DNA of 64,000 bases from Streptacidiphilus sp. P02-A3a (GCF_014084105.1 NZ_CP048289.1:2737922-2801921); one strand, 5' to 3'; counted from the first letter of the stretch, positions 50,427 to 60,240 are shown. Numbers and translations are program-made. Notes: a model not told the origin generated them from the sequence alone.

Positions 50427-51650
50427 TCACCACAGGGCGTACTGGCCGCCGGGGCCCTCCTCCTGGTGGGTGAGCACCGAGGCCGGGCGGCGGGTCCAGG
50501 GCGGCGGCGGCAGCACCCCGGCGGCGGCCAGCCGGTCCGCGCCGATCCAGGGGCCGCGCTCCGGCCGCAGCAGCTCCCGCTGCCGCGGGACCAGGTCGGC
50601 GAGCAGCGCCAGCACGCTCACCAGCTCGACCAGGTCGGCGGTGGTCTGCTGGGGCCAGGCGGACAGGCCCAGGGCCTCCAGGCTGCCGGTCCTGGCGCCC
50701 GGCTCCGGGCCGCGCCGGGCGAACCACTCGGCCAGGACCGGCAGCCCGCCCGCCTGGAACTCCCAGGCCGAGCGCGGCACCGGCGCCACCCGGCCCGCGC
50801 CGAGCAGCAGCGACTCGGTGTCCGGGTCGTGGCCGATGGCGTCCGGCAGGCCGCTGACCCGCTCGCGGACGAAGGGCCGCCGCCCGCCGGGCAGCCGCGG
50901 CCGGTCGCTGCCGCAGCGCAGGCCGAAGGTGTGCAGCCAGAGCACCCGGCGGCCGAGGGCGACCCCCTCCGCCCAGACCTCGGCCGAGCCGGTGAGCGGC
51001 ACCGGGACCGCCTCGCCGGTGCGCGCGGCGCCGGGACCGGTGCTGGCGGCGACCCAGGCCAGCAGGTCGTCCGGGGTGACCGGGACGCCCAGCAGTTCGC
51101 CCAGCCGCCCGGTCAGCCCGGGCGCGAGGTTGGGCTCCCGGCCGCCGGGGCGCCGGTAGAGCGGGTGGATCCGGCCGAGGCCCTTGGCCCGGTGGCCGTC
51201 CGGCAGTTCGGCGGAGAAGGCCACGGCCGGTCCCGGCGCCCGCGGCTGCACGCAGGCGAACAGCTGCCGCTCGTCGGCGACCCGCCACAGCTCGGGCCGG
51301 GCGGCGTCCAGTACCCGCTGGTCCGGCAGCAGCCAGAGCCGGTCGAAGGCGCCGTGCCGGATCCGGACCGGCGGCGGGCAGGGGCCCGGGTCGTCGGCGA
51401 GCCGGGCGGTGCGGGCCGACTGGCCCGGCAGCTGCGCGGCGGCGCGGTCCACGCCGCGCGCCCGGCTGGGGCCGAAGAGGTCCGCGCGGGCCGCGGCGGG
51501 GGCGTCGGCGAGGCGCTGCCAGCGGGCCGCGAGCACTTCGGGATGAGCGGAGCGCACCCACCCCCGGCCCAGCCGCAGCCCGGGGACGGACCACGGCATC
51601 AGGTCGCTGAGCAGCGGCGGGTCGACCACCTGGCACCTCCCGCCGCTCAT
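50427..51650 (-). CDS. Type ISP restriction-modification C-terminal-like protein
   Basis: 407 residues. PVRIRHGAFDRLWLLPDQRV then RPELWRVADERQLF recall the C-terminal target-recognition domain of Type ISP enzymes. The protein has no helicase, nuclease or methyltransferase motif, and none is encoded next to it, so it is a stand-alone version; its function is unknown (DNA recognition, or a relic). ATG 51650 is chosen; the upstream GTG reading at 51719 covers the chitinase promoter. Divergent from the chitinase. Confidence 0.68.
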   Translation of the reverse strand: MSGGRCQVVDPPLLSDLMPWSVPGLRLGRGWVRSAHPEVLAARWQRLADAPAAARADLFGPSRARGVDRAAAQLPGQSARTARLADDPGPCPPPVRIRHGAFDRLWLLPDQRVLDAARPELWRVADERQLFACVQPRAPGPAVAFSAELPDGHRAKGLGRIHPLYRRPGGREPNLAPGLTGRLGELLGVPVTPDDLLAWVAASTGPGAARTGEAVPVPLTGSAEVWAEGVALGRRVLWLHTFGLRCGSDRPRLPGGRRPFVRERVSGLPDAIGHDPDTESLLLGAGRVAPVPRSAWEFQAGGLPVLAEWFARRGPEPGARTGSLEALGLSAWPQQTTADLVELVSVLALLADLVPRQRELLRPERGPWIGADRLAAAGVLPPPPWTRRPASVLTHQEEGPGGQYALW

Positions 51651-51701
51651 GGTACCGAGCGGGGCCCGGGCAAGGGGGTCGCTCGGTTCCGTCCGACTCC
51701 C

Positions 51702-51730
51702 TTGACAGCGTCCCGGCAACGCGGAACGAT
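51702..51730 (+). promoter_or_regulatory. chitinase promoter
   Basis: A perfect -35 TTGACA (51702-51707), a 17-base spacer and -10 AACGAT (51725-51730). The start site would be near 51737, just before the operator. Confidence 0.65.
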
Positions 51731-51742
51731 CCTCGCCAACGC

Positions 51743-51761
51743 GTTAGGAAACCTTCCTAAC
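51743..51761. promoter_or_regulatory. operator at the chitinase transcription start
   Basis: GTTAGGAAACCTTCCTAAC: perfect eight-base arms around ACC, directly downstream of the predicted start site. Its form resembles the sites of ROK-type regulators in front of streptomycete chitinase and chitosanase genes, as I remember them. Confidence 0.7.
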
Positions 51762-51790
51762 TTGAGCAGCAACGGAACTGAGAGGTCATC

Positions 51791-52750
51791 ATGGCCAGGA
51801 CCCCCCACGCCTCAGCCCGCCGCACCACCACCCTGCTGGCGACCGCGTTCGCCACCGCCGCCGTCCCCGCCCTGGTGCTCGCCGCCGGGGTCTCCCAGGC
51901 CCAGGCCGCCGCCAGCGCCTTCCCCAGCCAGTACTCGGCGCCGTACCTGCAGATAGCCAGTGGCGACACCGGCGACCTGTCGGCCGACCTGAAGGCCAGC
52001 GGCGACAAGTACTACACGCTGGCGTTCCTCATCCCGAAGTCCGGCTGTACCCCGATGTGGGAGGACGGCAACGACTCGCTGGGCGCGTTTACCTCGCAGG
52101 TCAACTCGTTCAAGTCGGCCGGTGGCAACGTCATCATCTCCTTCGGCGGCGAGTCCGGCGGCGAGATAGCGCAGACCTGCACCTCGGTCAGCAGCCTGAC
52201 CGCCGCCTACGAGAACGTGGTCAACACCTACGGCGTCACCCGGCTGGACTTCGACATCGAGGGCAGCTACCTCGACAACACCGCCGCCAACTCCCGCCGC
52301 GACCAGGCACTGGCGGCGCTGCAGAAGGCCGACCCGGCGGTCCAGATCGACTACACCCTCCCGGTCGACCCCACCGGCCTGGAGTCCGACGCCACCGCGC
52401 TGCTCAAGGACGCCAAGAGCAAGGGCGTCAACGTCAACCTGGTCAACATCATGACCATGGACTTCGGCGACGGCCAGAACCCGCTCAAGGACGCCGAGTC
52501 CGGCGCCACCGCCACCGAGAAGCAGCTGGCGAGCATCTTCGGCGGCAGCTCCGCGCAGAACTGGGCCCGGCTGGGGCTGACCCCGATCGCCGGGGAGAAC
52601 GACGACGACGAGGACTTCACCCAGTCCGACGCCAGCACCCTGGAGTCCTTCGCCAAGAGCAACGGCGTCCAGGAGCTGTCCTTCTGGGAGGTCGACGGCT
52701 ACGACAAGGGCGACGGCTACGCCTACTCGAAGATCTTCACCAAGATCTGA
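51791..52750 (+). CDS. secreted GH18 chitinase
   Basis: 319 residues. An N-terminal Sec-type signal (about 1-40, ending QAQAAA) and a single catalytic domain: [10 protein letters not shown] (strand 3) and [13 protein letters not shown] (strand 4, DxxDxDxE with the catalytic Glu), ending at [13 protein letters not shown]. No carbohydrate-binding module, so a small chitinase of the streptomycete type. ATG 51791 follows GAGAGG. The promoter and operator suggest strong induction when a repressor is released. The 3' end overlaps bioD by 28 bases in convergent orientation. Confidence 0.92.
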   Translation: MARTPHASARRTTTLLATAFATAAVPALVLAAGVSQAQAAASAFPSQYSAPYLQIASGDTGDLSADLKASGDKYYTLAFLIPKSGCTPMWEDGNDSLGAFTSQVNSFKSAGGNVIISFGGESGGEIAQTCTSVSSLTAAYENVVNTYGVTRLDFDIEGSYLDNTAANSRRDQALAALQKADPAVQIDYTLPVDPTGLESDATALLKDAKSKGVNVNLVNIMTMDFGDGQNPLKDAESGATATEKQLASIFGGSSAQNWARLGLTPIAGENDDDEDFTQSDASTLESFAKSNGVQELSFWEVDGYDKGDGYAYSKIFTKI

Positions 52751-53463
52751 CCCAGCGCCGACCGGGCCGTCGACAGGAACGCGGCCCGGTCCGCCTCGGG
52801 GCTCCCGCCGCCGGGCGCGGCACCCGCCGGGATCGCGCCCAGCAGCGGGGCGCCGGCGACCAGCGGCAGGTCGGCCAGGTTGCAGCGGGCGGCCAGGCCG
52901 GGCGCCTGCGGCCAGGATCCGATCACCAGCCCCAGCAGCCGCACCCCCCGGGCGCGCAGCGCCTCGGCGCTGAGGGCGGTGCTGTTGAGCGTGCCCAGAC
53001 CGGCCTCGGTGACCAGCAGCGCCGCCGCCTCCTGGTCGAACTCCCGCAGCGCGGCCGGTACGTCGGCGAGCGTGCCGCCGTCCGCGTCGAACCGGACCAG
53101 CAGTCCGCCGGCGCCCTCGACCAGCACCAGGTCGTGGGTCCGCGCCAGCTCGGCCGCCGCCGCGGCGGCCTGCCCGGGGGTCACCGGCGGCAGCCCGCTG
53201 CGGGCGGCGGCGGTGGCCGGGGCCAGCGGCTCGGGGTAGCGGGCCAGTTCGACGAAGGTCGGCTCGTCCCCGGCCAGCCGCCGGACCTCCTCGGCGTCGC
53301 CCGGCTCGTCCGCGGTGACGCCGGTCTGCGCCGGCTTGACCACCGCCACCCTCAGTCCCTCGGCCAGCGCCAGCGCGGTCACCGCGGCGGTCACCACGGT
53401 CTTGCCGATCTCGGTTCCGGTGCCGGTGACCAGCAGGATCCGGCCGGTGGGGGGCGTGCTCAC
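52723..53463 (-). CDS. bioD: dethiobiotin synthetase
   Basis: 246 residues. [13 protein letters not shown] is the P-loop, AVVKPAQTG holds the carbamate-site Lys, and [11 protein letters not shown] and [13 protein letters not shown] complete the family pattern. It forms dethiobiotin from diaminopelargonate, CO2 and ATP. GTG 53463 is preferred since GAGGA lies nine bases upstream; ATG 53472 has the site directly against it. Last gene of bioB-bioA-bioD, 83 bases after bioA. Confidence 0.93.
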   Translation of the reverse strand: MSTPPTGRILLVTGTGTEIGKTVVTAAVTALALAEGLRVAVVKPAQTGVTADEPGDAEEVRRLAGDEPTFVELARYPEPLAPATAAARSGLPPVTPGQAAAAAAELARTHDLVLVEGAGGLLVRFDADGGTLADVPAALREFDQEAAALLVTEAGLGTLNSTALSAEALRARGVRLLGLVIGSWPQAPGLAARCNLADLPLVAGAPLLGAIPAGAAPGGGSPEADRAAFLSTARSALGQILVKIFE

Positions 53464-53546
53464 GGTGTTCATCCTCGCTGTGCGGTGTGGTACTTGAAAC
53501 TGTTCCGGAGTCAGCGGACCGGCGCGCGGTCAGCCCTGGCGGACGG

Positions 53547-54860
53547 TCAGCTCTGCGCCGCGGCGGCGACCACCCCGGCGCAGAGCGCCGCCAGGTCCGC
53601 CTCGCCGGTGACGTACGGCGGCATGGTGTAGATCAGGTCGCGGAACGGCCGCAGCCACACCCCGGCCCGCGCGGCGGCGGCGGTCGCCGCGGCGACGTCC
53701 ACCTCGTGGTCCAGCTGGACCACCCCGATCGCGCCCAGCACCCGGACCTCGCGGACACCGGGCAGCCCGGCCGCCGGGGCCAGGCCCGCGCGCAGCCCGG
53801 ACTCGATCCGGCGGACCGCGCCGCGCCAGTCCTGTCCGAGCAGCAGCCCGATCGAGGCGTTGGCGACCGCGCAGGCCAGCGGGTTGCCCATGAACGTCGG
53901 CCCGTGGGCCAGCACCGGGACCGCGCCCCGGCTGATCCCCCGGGCCACCTCGGCCGTGCACAGCGCCGCCGCCAGCGTCAGATAGCCGCCGGTCAGCGCC
54001 TTGCCGACGCACATCACGTCCGGCGAGACCCCGGCGTGCCCGGCCGCGAACAGCTCGCCGGTGCGGCCGAAGCCGGTGGCGATCTCGTCGAAGACCAGCA
54101 GCACCCCGTGCGTGTCGCACAGCTCGCGCAGCACCCGCAGCAGCGCGGGGGAGTGGAAGCGCATCCCGCCCGCGCCCTGCACCACCGGCTCCACGACCAC
54201 CGCCGCGGTCTCGGCGGCGTGGCGGCCGATCAGCCCGTCCAGGTGCGCCACGTACGCCGGGTCCAGCGGGGTGTCGAAGCCGTCCGTCGGCGCGTCCGCG
54301 AACAGCTGGACGGGCAGCACGCCCGACCACAGCTGGTGCATCCCGCCCTCGGGGTCGCACACCGACATCGGGTGGAACGTGTCCCCGTGGTAGCCGCCGC
54401 GCCAGGTCAGCAGCCGCCGCTTCTCCGGGCGGCCCAGCGAACGCCAGTACTGCAGGCACATCTTGGCCGCGACCTCGACCGACACCGAGCCGGAGTCGGC
54501 CAGGAAGACGTGCTCCAGCGGCTCCGGGGTGAGCTCCACCAGCCGGGCCGCCAGCCGGACGGCGGGCTCGTGGGTCAGCCCGCCGAACATCACGTGGCTC
54601 ATCCGCCCCAGCTGGTCGCGCACCGCCTCGTCCAGCACCGGGTGCCGGTAGCCGTGGATCGCGGACCACCAGGAGGACATGCCGTCGATCAGCTCGGACC
54701 GCCCCTGCACCGGCCGGGCCAGCCGCAGCCGGACGCCCTCGGCCGACTCCACCGGGAGCGGCGCGAGCGCGGCCGGCATCGCGCCGTACGGGTGCCACAC
54801 GTGCGCCCGGTCCAGCTCCAGCAGCCGGTCCGGGGTGAGCGTGTCCGGGACCACGCTCAC
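53547..54860 (-). CDS. bioA: adenosylmethionine-8-amino-7-oxononanoate aminotransferase
   Basis: 437 residues. HVWHPYGAM at the N-terminus, [14 protein letters not shown] (substrate loop), [26 protein letters not shown] and [11 protein letters not shown] (PLP Lys) are typical of BioA. It uses SAM as amino donor. GTG 54860 overlaps the bioB stop (GTGA); GTG 54854 is an alternative. Confidence 0.95.
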   Translation of the reverse strand: MSVVPDTLTPDRLLELDRAHVWHPYGAMPAALAPLPVESAEGVRLRLARPVQGRSELIDGMSSWWSAIHGYRHPVLDEAVRDQLGRMSHVMFGGLTHEPAVRLAARLVELTPEPLEHVFLADSGSVSVEVAAKMCLQYWRSLGRPEKRRLLTWRGGYHGDTFHPMSVCDPEGGMHQLWSGVLPVQLFADAPTDGFDTPLDPAYVAHLDGLIGRHAAETAAVVVEPVVQGAGGMRFHSPALLRVLRELCDTHGVLLVFDEIATGFGRTGELFAAGHAGVSPDVMCVGKALTGGYLTLAAALCTAEVARGISRGAVPVLAHGPTFMGNPLACAVANASIGLLLGQDWRGAVRRIESGLRAGLAPAAGLPGVREVRVLGAIGVVQLDHEVDVAAATAAAARAGVWLRPFRDLIYTMPPYVTGEADLAALCAGVVAAAAQS

Positions 54861-55918
54861 GCGTTCGGCGGCAGGTCGGTGCCCGCGCCCCGGCGGCGCA
54901 CGGTGACCGCGGCCTCGCGCTCGGCGGGCAGCGTCGCCTCGTCCGCGCCCTCCACGGTGAAGCCCGCGTCGGCGATCATGTCCAGGTCGGCCTGCCCGGC
55001 CTGGCCCTCGCTGGTCAGGTAGTCGCCCAGGAAGATCGAGTTGACCAGGTGCAGCGCCAGCGGCTGGAGCGTGCGCAGATGCACCTCGCGCCCCCCGGCC
55101 AGCCGCACCTCCACGTCCGGGCAGACGAAGCGGACCATGGCCAGGATCCGCAGGCAGCGCTGCGGGGTCAGGTTCCACTCCTTCGCCAGCGGCGTCCCCT
55201 CGAACGGGATCAGGAAGTTGACCGGCACCGAGTCCGGGTTCAGCTCCCGCAGCGCGAACACCACGTCCACCAGGTCGGCGTCGCTCTCGCCCATCCCGGC
55301 GATCAGCCCGGAGCAGGCCGAGAGCCCGGCCGCCTGCGCCTGCTTGACGGTGCCCACCCGGTCCTCGAAGTCATGGGTGGAGCAGATGTCGCCGTAGGTG
55401 GCCTCGGAGGTGTTCAGGTTGTGGTTGTAGGCGTGCACCCCGGCCTCGCGCAGCCGCGCGGCCTGGCCGTCGGACAGCAGCCCCAGGCAGGCGCAGACCT
55501 CCACGTCCTCGCTCTCGGCCCGGATCGCGTCCACCGTCTCGGCGACCCGCTCCACGTCCCGGTCGGTCGGGCCGCGCCCGCTCGCCACCAGGCACACCCG
55601 CTTCGCGCCACCGGCCACCCCGGCCTTCGCGGCGGCGGCGGCCTCGTCCGGCTTCAGCCAGGTGTACTTGAGGATCTCCGCCTTCGAGCCGAGGCGCTGC
55701 GAGCAGTACGAGCAGTCCTCCGGGCAGAGCCCGCTCTTCAGGTTCACCAGGTAGTTGAGCTTCACCCGGCGGCCGAACCACTGGCGGCGCACCCGCCCGG
55801 CGGCGGCGACGACGTCCAGCACCTCGTCGTCGGTGGTCGCCAGGACGGCCAGGGCCTCCTCCCGGGTCGGGAGTTCGCGGCGCAGGCCCTTGGCGGTGAG
55901 GGAATCGAGCAGGTCCAT
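54857..55918 (-). CDS. bioB: biotin synthase
   Basis: 353 residues. Radical-SAM cluster [10 protein letters not shown] (near 67-76), [16 protein letters not shown] and LIAGMGES are in place, with conserved residues for the second, sacrificial FeS cluster. ATG 55918 is chosen because AGGA is eight bases upstream and homologues begin MDLL; ATG 55927 is in frame. First gene of the bioB-A-D operon. No BioQ- or BirA-type palindrome was evident upstream. Confidence 0.95.
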   Translation of the reverse strand: MDLLDSLTAKGLRRELPTREEALAVLATTDDEVLDVVAAAGRVRRQWFGRRVKLNYLVNLKSGLCPEDCSYCSQRLGSKAEILKYTWLKPDEAAAAAKAGVAGGAKRVCLVASGRGPTDRDVERVAETVDAIRAESEDVEVCACLGLLSDGQAARLREAGVHAYNHNLNTSEATYGDICSTHDFEDRVGTVKQAQAAGLSACSGLIAGMGESDADLVDVVFALRELNPDSVPVNFLIPFEGTPLAKEWNLTPQRCLRILAMVRFVCPDVEVRLAGGREVHLRTLQPLALHLVNSIFLGDYLTSEGQAGQADLDMIADAGFTVEGADEATLPAEREAAVTVRRRGAGTDLPPNA

Positions 55919-56087
55919 GCCGTGCATCCTGCCGTCCGGCGGCGACCCGACGCCAGTGCCGAACCTGCCAGAAGATCACCCGCTGGCTTGGCCGGGATGT
56001 GAAAGAAGTCCCCAAACGACCCTCCACCCGGGAAACGGTCAGGTACCCCCTGCCGAACGCACAAGATCGGCCCCTAGAATCAGGGGA

Positions 56088-56879
56088 ATGAACACCAGGG
56101 GGGAGCATCGCGCCGAACCGGGAGTCCGCAGCCGCAAGCCCCGGACCGCCGTCCTGCTCCTGGCGCTCGCCGTCGCGGCCACCGGCGCGACCTGGGGCGA
56201 GGTGCACTACGCCCGCGACGGGCAGGTCAACCGGGGTGGCGGCGGCAGCGGCGCGGTCTCGCAGGACACCGTACGGGTGAGCAACGACGGCAGCGGCGGC
56301 ACGGTCGCCGACGTCGCCGCGCTGCGGCTGAACGACGTGATGCCGACCACCGTCACCGAGCCGCCGACACCGACCAGTACCGACTCCTACACCGCCACCC
56401 GCTATGGCGGCAGCAGCAGCGCCGACTGCGACGAGGCGTTCACCGTCACCGCCCCCGTCGCCGCGACCACGGCCTGCGGCGGCTACCTGACCGCCGACTA
56501 CGTCGAGCAGGACCACAGCGTCTACACCTGCGTCACGGTCTTCCTCTACGCCACCCCGGCGGCGGCGGAGCAGGCGGCGAAGGCGCTCAGCGCGCCCGCC
56601 GCCGCCGGCGCGGTGACCTTCCAGCAGCCCGCGTCCGGGCTGCCGGACGCCAGCGCGCCGCCGTCGCCGACCACCTCCGTCGGGGCCACCGGCGGCGGGG
56701 CGCAGAACGCGGTCACCGCCGAGGCGACCGAGGACGCCCAGCCGCGGATCGAGGCGGTCGGCAGCGCGGTGGACGTGGTCCAGTCGGCCGCCGCCGACGG
56801 CGAGCCGATGCCCGACCAACTGGCCACCCCCACCTGGTTCCTGGCCTACACCGTGGGCGCCAGGCTGGCCTGGCAGTGA
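56088..56879 (+). CDS. secreted or membrane-anchored protein of unknown function
   Basis: 263 residues. An N-terminal basic stretch then a hydrophobic segment (about 18-35: TAVLLLALAVAATGATW) looks like an uncleaved anchor. The remainder is extracytoplasmic, Ala/Thr/Ser-rich, with two cysteines in DCDEAF and TACGG, and two more at YTCVTVF; possibly a disulfide-bonded domain. No family recognised. ATG 56088 follows AGGGGA, and TAGAAT (56075-56080) suggests a -10 box very close to the start. Confidence 0.75.
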   Translation: MNTRGEHRAEPGVRSRKPRTAVLLLALAVAATGATWGEVHYARDGQVNRGGGGSGAVSQDTVRVSNDGSGGTVADVAALRLNDVMPTTVTEPPTPTSTDSYTATRYGGSSSADCDEAFTVTAPVAATTACGGYLTADYVEQDHSVYTCVTVFLYATPAAAEQAAKALSAPAAAGAVTFQQPASGLPDASAPPSPTTSVGATGGGAQNAVTAEATEDAQPRIEAVGSAVDVVQSAAADGEPMPDQLATPTWFLAYTVGARLAWQ

Positions 56880-56935
56880 GCCGGTCCGGCAGCCGGCCCG
56901 GCGGGGGCGGCCGGACCAGCGGCTAGGATCGGCCC

Positions 56936-57121
56936 GTGGAGCCCGACACCTACCGCGAGACCGCCGTGCCGCCGCTGCCGGGTTCCGCCCCGGCCGACGG
57001 CCCGTTCGCCGACTGCGTCCTGTGCGCCGAACCGACCGAGCACCCGGCAGCCGCCCCCGGCGCGCCGCTCTGCCCGCGCTGCGCGTGGCAGCAGGCGCAG
57101 CGCGGGGCGTGCTCCGGATGA
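56936..57121 (+). CDS. zinc-ribbon-like small protein coupled to bioF
   Basis: 61 residues. CVLC (about 27-30) and CPRC (46-49) form a possible four-cysteine zinc site, with a late extra Cys (GACSG). The rest is Pro/Ala-rich. GTG 56936 is the start; bioF overlaps its stop as ATGA, so both are co-translated. It is too short to assign a role but conserved spacing of the CxxC pairs would make it a real gene. Confidence 0.6.
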   Translation: MEPDTYRETAVPPLPGSAPADGPFADCVLCAEPTEHPAAAPGAPLCPRCAWQQAQRGACSG

Positions 57122-58332
57122 GCACCGTGGCCGGAACCGCCCCGGTGACCCCGTCCACCCCGGTGACCCCGGTGACCTCGTCCGCCCCGGTGACCGATCC
57201 GTTCGACTGGCTGGAGCAGGCCGCCGCCGACCGCCGCCGGGCGGGCCTGGTCCGCACCCTGCGGCACCGGGCCCCGGACCAGGACCTGCTGGACCTCGCC
57301 GGCAACGACTACCTCGGGCTGGTCCGCCACCCGAGGGTGACCCGCGCCGCCGCCGACGCCGCGCTGCGCTGGGGCGGCGGCTCCACCGGCTCCCGACTGG
57401 TCACCGGCAGCACCGAGCTGCACGCCGAACTCGAAGCCGAACTCGCCGACTTCTGCGGCGCCGAGGCGGCGCTGGTCTTCTCCAGCGGCTACACCGCCAA
57501 CCTGGCCGCGCTGACCGCGCTCACCGACGCGGACACGCTGATCGTCTCCGACGCGCTCAACCACGCCTCGCTGATCGACGGCTGTCGGCTGTCCCGGGCC
57601 CGGGTGGTCCGCGCCCGGCACCGCGACCCGGAGTCGGTCCGGGCGGCGCTCGCCGCCCGGACCGAGCGCCGGGCGCTGGTCGTCAGCGACTCGGTGTTCT
57701 CGGTGGACGGCGACGCCGCCCCGCTCGCCGAACTCGCCGCCGCCTGCCGCGAGTACGGCGCGGCACTGCTCACCGACGACGCGCACGGACTGGGCGTGCT
57801 CGGCCCCGGCGGCACGGGCGCGCTGGCCGCCGCCGGGCTCGCCGGGCGCCCCGACGTGCTGGCCACGGTCACCCTGTCCAAGTCGCTTGGCTCCCAGGGC
57901 GGCGCGGTGGTCGGCCCGCGCCGGGTGATCGAGCACCTGGTGCAGGCCGCGCGCACCTTCATCTTCGACACCGGGCTGGCCCCGGCGTCGGTCGGGGCCG
58001 CGCTCGGCGCGCTGCGGCTGCTGCGCGCCGAGCCGCAGCGCGCCGAGCGGGCCGGGCGGGTCGCCCGGACGCTGTCGGCCCGGCTGGCCGCCGCCGGGCT
58101 GCCGGTGAGCAGCCCGCAGGCCGCCGTGGTCTCGGTCCGGGTGGACGCCCCCGAGGACGCCCTGGCCTGGGCCGCCGCCTGCCGGGACAAGGGCCTGGCG
58201 GTCGGCTGCTTCCGGCCGCCGTCGGTACCGGACCGCTGGTCCCGGCTGCGGCTGACCGCCCGGGCGGACCTGACCGAGGAGCAGATCGACTTCGCGGTCG
58301 AGGTGATCACCCGGACCGCCCCCGGCCGCTGA
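57118..58332 (+). CDS. bioF: 8-amino-7-oxononanoate synthase
   Basis: 404 residues. LDLAGNDYLGLVRHP, GSTGSRLVTGSTELHAELE (cut: GSRLVTGSTELH), DDAHGLGVLG and TLSKSLGSQGG (K255 binds PLP) are the BioF signature. It condenses pimeloyl thioester with alanine. A Thr/Pro/Ser/Val repeat (VTPSTPVTPVTSSAPVT, about 10-26) extends the N-terminus. ATG 57118 overlaps the small upstream gene. The other bio genes are on the opposite strand, so the pathway is split over two operons. Confidence 0.94.
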   Translation: MSTVAGTAPVTPSTPVTPVTSSAPVTDPFDWLEQAAADRRRAGLVRTLRHRAPDQDLLDLAGNDYLGLVRHPRVTRAAADAALRWGGGSTGSRLVTGSTELHAELEAELADFCGAEAALVFSSGYTANLAALTALTDADTLIVSDALNHASLIDGCRLSRARVVRARHRDPESVRAALAARTERRALVVSDSVFSVDGDAAPLAELAAACREYGAALLTDDAHGLGVLGPGGTGALAAAGLAGRPDVLATVTLSKSLGSQGGAVVGPRRVIEHLVQAARTFIFDTGLAPASVGAALGALRLLRAEPQRAERAGRVARTLSARLAAAGLPVSSPQAAVVSVRVDAPEDALAWAAACRDKGLAVGCFRPPSVPDRWSRLRLTARADLTEEQIDFAVEVITRTAPGR

Positions 58333-58399
58333 CGTCCGACCGCCGGGACGGCTGGTCGCTGGGTCGACACCGGGTGTGGCCGGGGAGTTTGATGAGCCC

Positions 58400-59401
58400 A
58401 TGAACAAAACCATCCGCTGGGGCATCCTGGCCACCGGGAACATCGCCGAGCAGTTCACCCGCGACCTCCTGCTGCTGCCCGATGCCGAGGTGGTCGCCGT
58501 CGGCTCCCGCAGCGAGGAGTCCGCCCGGGCCTTCGCCGACCGGTTCGGCATCCCCCGCGCCCACGGCAGTTGGGCCGCGCTGGCTGCGGACGAGCAGGTG
58601 GACATCGTCTACGTGGCCACCCCGCACCACGCCCACTACCAGGCCGCCCGGCTCTGCCTGGAGGCCGGGCGGGCGGTCCTGTGCGAGAAGCCGTTCACGC
58701 TGAACGCCGCCGAGTCCCGCGAGCTCACCGCGCTGGCGTCGAAGCACGGACGCTTCCTGATGGAGGCCATGTGGATGCGCTGCAACCCGGCCGTGCTCCG
58801 GGCGGCGGAGCTGATCGCGGACGGCGCGATCGGCACCGTCGGGCTGCTGCAAGCGGACTTCGGCCTCGCCGGGCCGTTCGACCCGACCCACCGGCTGCGG
58901 AACCCCGAGCTCGGCGGCGGGGCGCTGCTGGACCTCGGCGTCTACCCGGTGGCGCTGGCGCACCTGCTGCTCGGGGTGCCGGACAGCGTCCAGGCCTGGG
59001 CCAGCCTCACCCCGGAGGGGGTGGACGCCGCCACCGCGCTGCTGCTCGGCTACGACTCGGGCGCGGTCGCCACCCTCAGCTGCGGCATCGTCGCCGGGAC
59101 GCCGGTGCGGGCCGCCGTCTCCGGGACCGAGGGCCGGATCGAGCTGCCCGCGCCCTTCTTCCGCCCGGGCGAGCTGCTGCTCTACCGGGGCGAGGACGAG
59201 CGGCAGCCCGAGGTGATCCCGGCGCCGTACACCGGGCTCGGCTACGCGCACGAGGCCGAGGAGGCCATGCGCTGCCTGCGCGAGGGCCGGTTGGAGAGCC
59301 CGCTGGTGCCCTGGAGCAGCACCCTGGAGGTGATGGACATCCTGGACGCCGTCCGGGCGCAGACCGGGGTCCGCTACCCGGGCGAGCGCCAGGACGGCTG
59401 A
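58400..59401 (+). CDS. Gfo/Idh/MocA-family oxidoreductase
   Basis: 333 residues. Rossmann start WGILATGNIAEQF, VYVATPHHAHY and the catalytic CEKPFTLN motif; the C-terminal domain includes GGGALLDLGVYPV. NAD(P)-dependent oxidation of a sugar or cyclitol, as in dimeric dihydrodiol dehydrogenases. ATG 58400 follows GATGAG. It stands between bioF and a convergent NlpC/P60 gene with no functional clue. Confidence 0.88.
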   Translation: MNKTIRWGILATGNIAEQFTRDLLLLPDAEVVAVGSRSEESARAFADRFGIPRAHGSWAALAADEQVDIVYVATPHHAHYQAARLCLEAGRAVLCEKPFTLNAAESRELTALASKHGRFLMEAMWMRCNPAVLRAAELIADGAIGTVGLLQADFGLAGPFDPTHRLRNPELGGGALLDLGVYPVALAHLLLGVPDSVQAWASLTPEGVDAATALLLGYDSGAVATLSCGIVAGTPVRAAVSGTEGRIELPAPFFRPGELLLYRGEDERQPEVIPAPYTGLGYAHEAEEAMRCLREGRLESPLVPWSSTLEVMDILDAVRAQTGVRYPGERQDG

Positions 59402-59416
59402 CCCGGGCGCGCCGGG

Positions 59417-60016
59417 CTAGCGGATCCGGCCGAACCAGACCTCGTCGGTCCAGATCCGCTCCCGCCGCACCCGGGCGCCCGGGTGCGGCGAGTGCCAGAT
59501 CTCGTTCTGCCCGGCGTAGATCCCCACGTGGTAGACGTAGCCGCCGGCGGTGTGGAAGAAGACCAGGTCGCCCGGGACCAGCTGGCCGCGGGAGATGTGC
59601 TCCACGCTGTCGTACTGGGCCTGGGCGGTCCGCGGCAGCTGCCGACCCGCGTGCCGGAACGAGTAGTACGTCAGCCCGGAGCAGTCGAAGGCGTCCGGAC
59701 CGGCCGCGCCCCAGAGGTACGGGTCGCCGTGCTTGGACTCGGCGATGGTCAGCGCCCGGTCCTCGATGGTGGCGGCGCTCGCCGGGGCGGCCGTCAGCAG
59801 GGTGCTCCCGGCCAGCGCGGCGACGGTGAGCACGGCGGTGGCGGCGGATCGCCAGCGGCCGCTGCGACGGGGCGGCTCACCGCCCTGTCTATGGCTCTGG
59901 ACCCGGGCTTCCTGGTGCTGCGGTTGTCGGCCCCGGCCGACCGGCCGGGGCGCGGCCGAGGCGTCGGCCCGGGGGTGGGACTGGGTCGGGGCAGATGTGT
60001 GCGCGGACGCGGTCAT
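59417..60016 (-). CDS. secreted NlpC/P60 peptidoglycan hydrolase
   Basis: 199 residues. A long basic, His/Gln-rich N-terminal region precedes a signal helix (near 60-80, TAVLTVAALAGSTLLTAAPASA). The NlpC/P60 domain has the catalytic Cys in AFDCSGLTYYS, the His in YHVGIYAG, and the third polar residue in IWHSPHPG. It cuts gamma-D-Glu/diaminoacid links of the wall peptide. ATG 60016 follows GGAAGGA. Upstream is a long leader with a c-di-AMP riboswitch, the usual control for such hydrolases in streptomycetes. Confidence 0.9.
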   Translation of the reverse strand: MTASAHTSAPTQSHPRADASAAPRPVGRGRQPQHQEARVQSHRQGGEPPRRSGRWRSAATAVLTVAALAGSTLLTAAPASAATIEDRALTIAESKHGDPYLWGAAGPDAFDCSGLTYYSFRHAGRQLPRTAQAQYDSVEHISRGQLVPGDLVFFHTAGGYVYHVGIYAGQNEIWHSPHPGARVRRERIWTDEVWFGRIR

Positions 60017-60032
60017 GCGGGTCCTTCCGGAA

Positions 60033-60195
60033 CCGCCTGCGGAAGTTCTCCCTGTCGGGTTTGGGCTCCGAAAGCTGCCCTGCCACGGCTGTGGCTTCAC
60101 CCCAAGATGCGCTCTGGCGGAACGCACCGGCCTGCCTGGGTCTCCCGCTCCCGTCTGTCAGGTGTATGCGCACCCGGCGCCCGACCGGTGACGGG
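60033..60195 (-). ncRNA. c-di-AMP (ydaO/yuaA-type) riboswitch
   Basis: Read on the minus strand the leader contains, in order, GGAGCGGGAGACCC (60138-60151), GGGGTGAAGCC (60093-60103), CAGCTTTCGGAGCCC (60063-60077) and AACCCGACAGG (60051-60061), the conserved blocks of the actinobacterial c-di-AMP riboswitch. It lies 17 bases upstream of the NlpC/P60 start, so c-di-AMP probably turns the wall hydrolase gene off. Limits are approximate. Confidence 0.83.
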
Positions 60196-60240
60196 ATTCG
60201 GCGTCCGGTCGGACCGCCCCGCCACGGCGGCGAGGACTTT

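Noticed and set aside
53487-55022. Plus-strand frame over bioA
   Set aside because: Antisense shadow of bioA; Gln/Arg/His-rich without recognisable domains.
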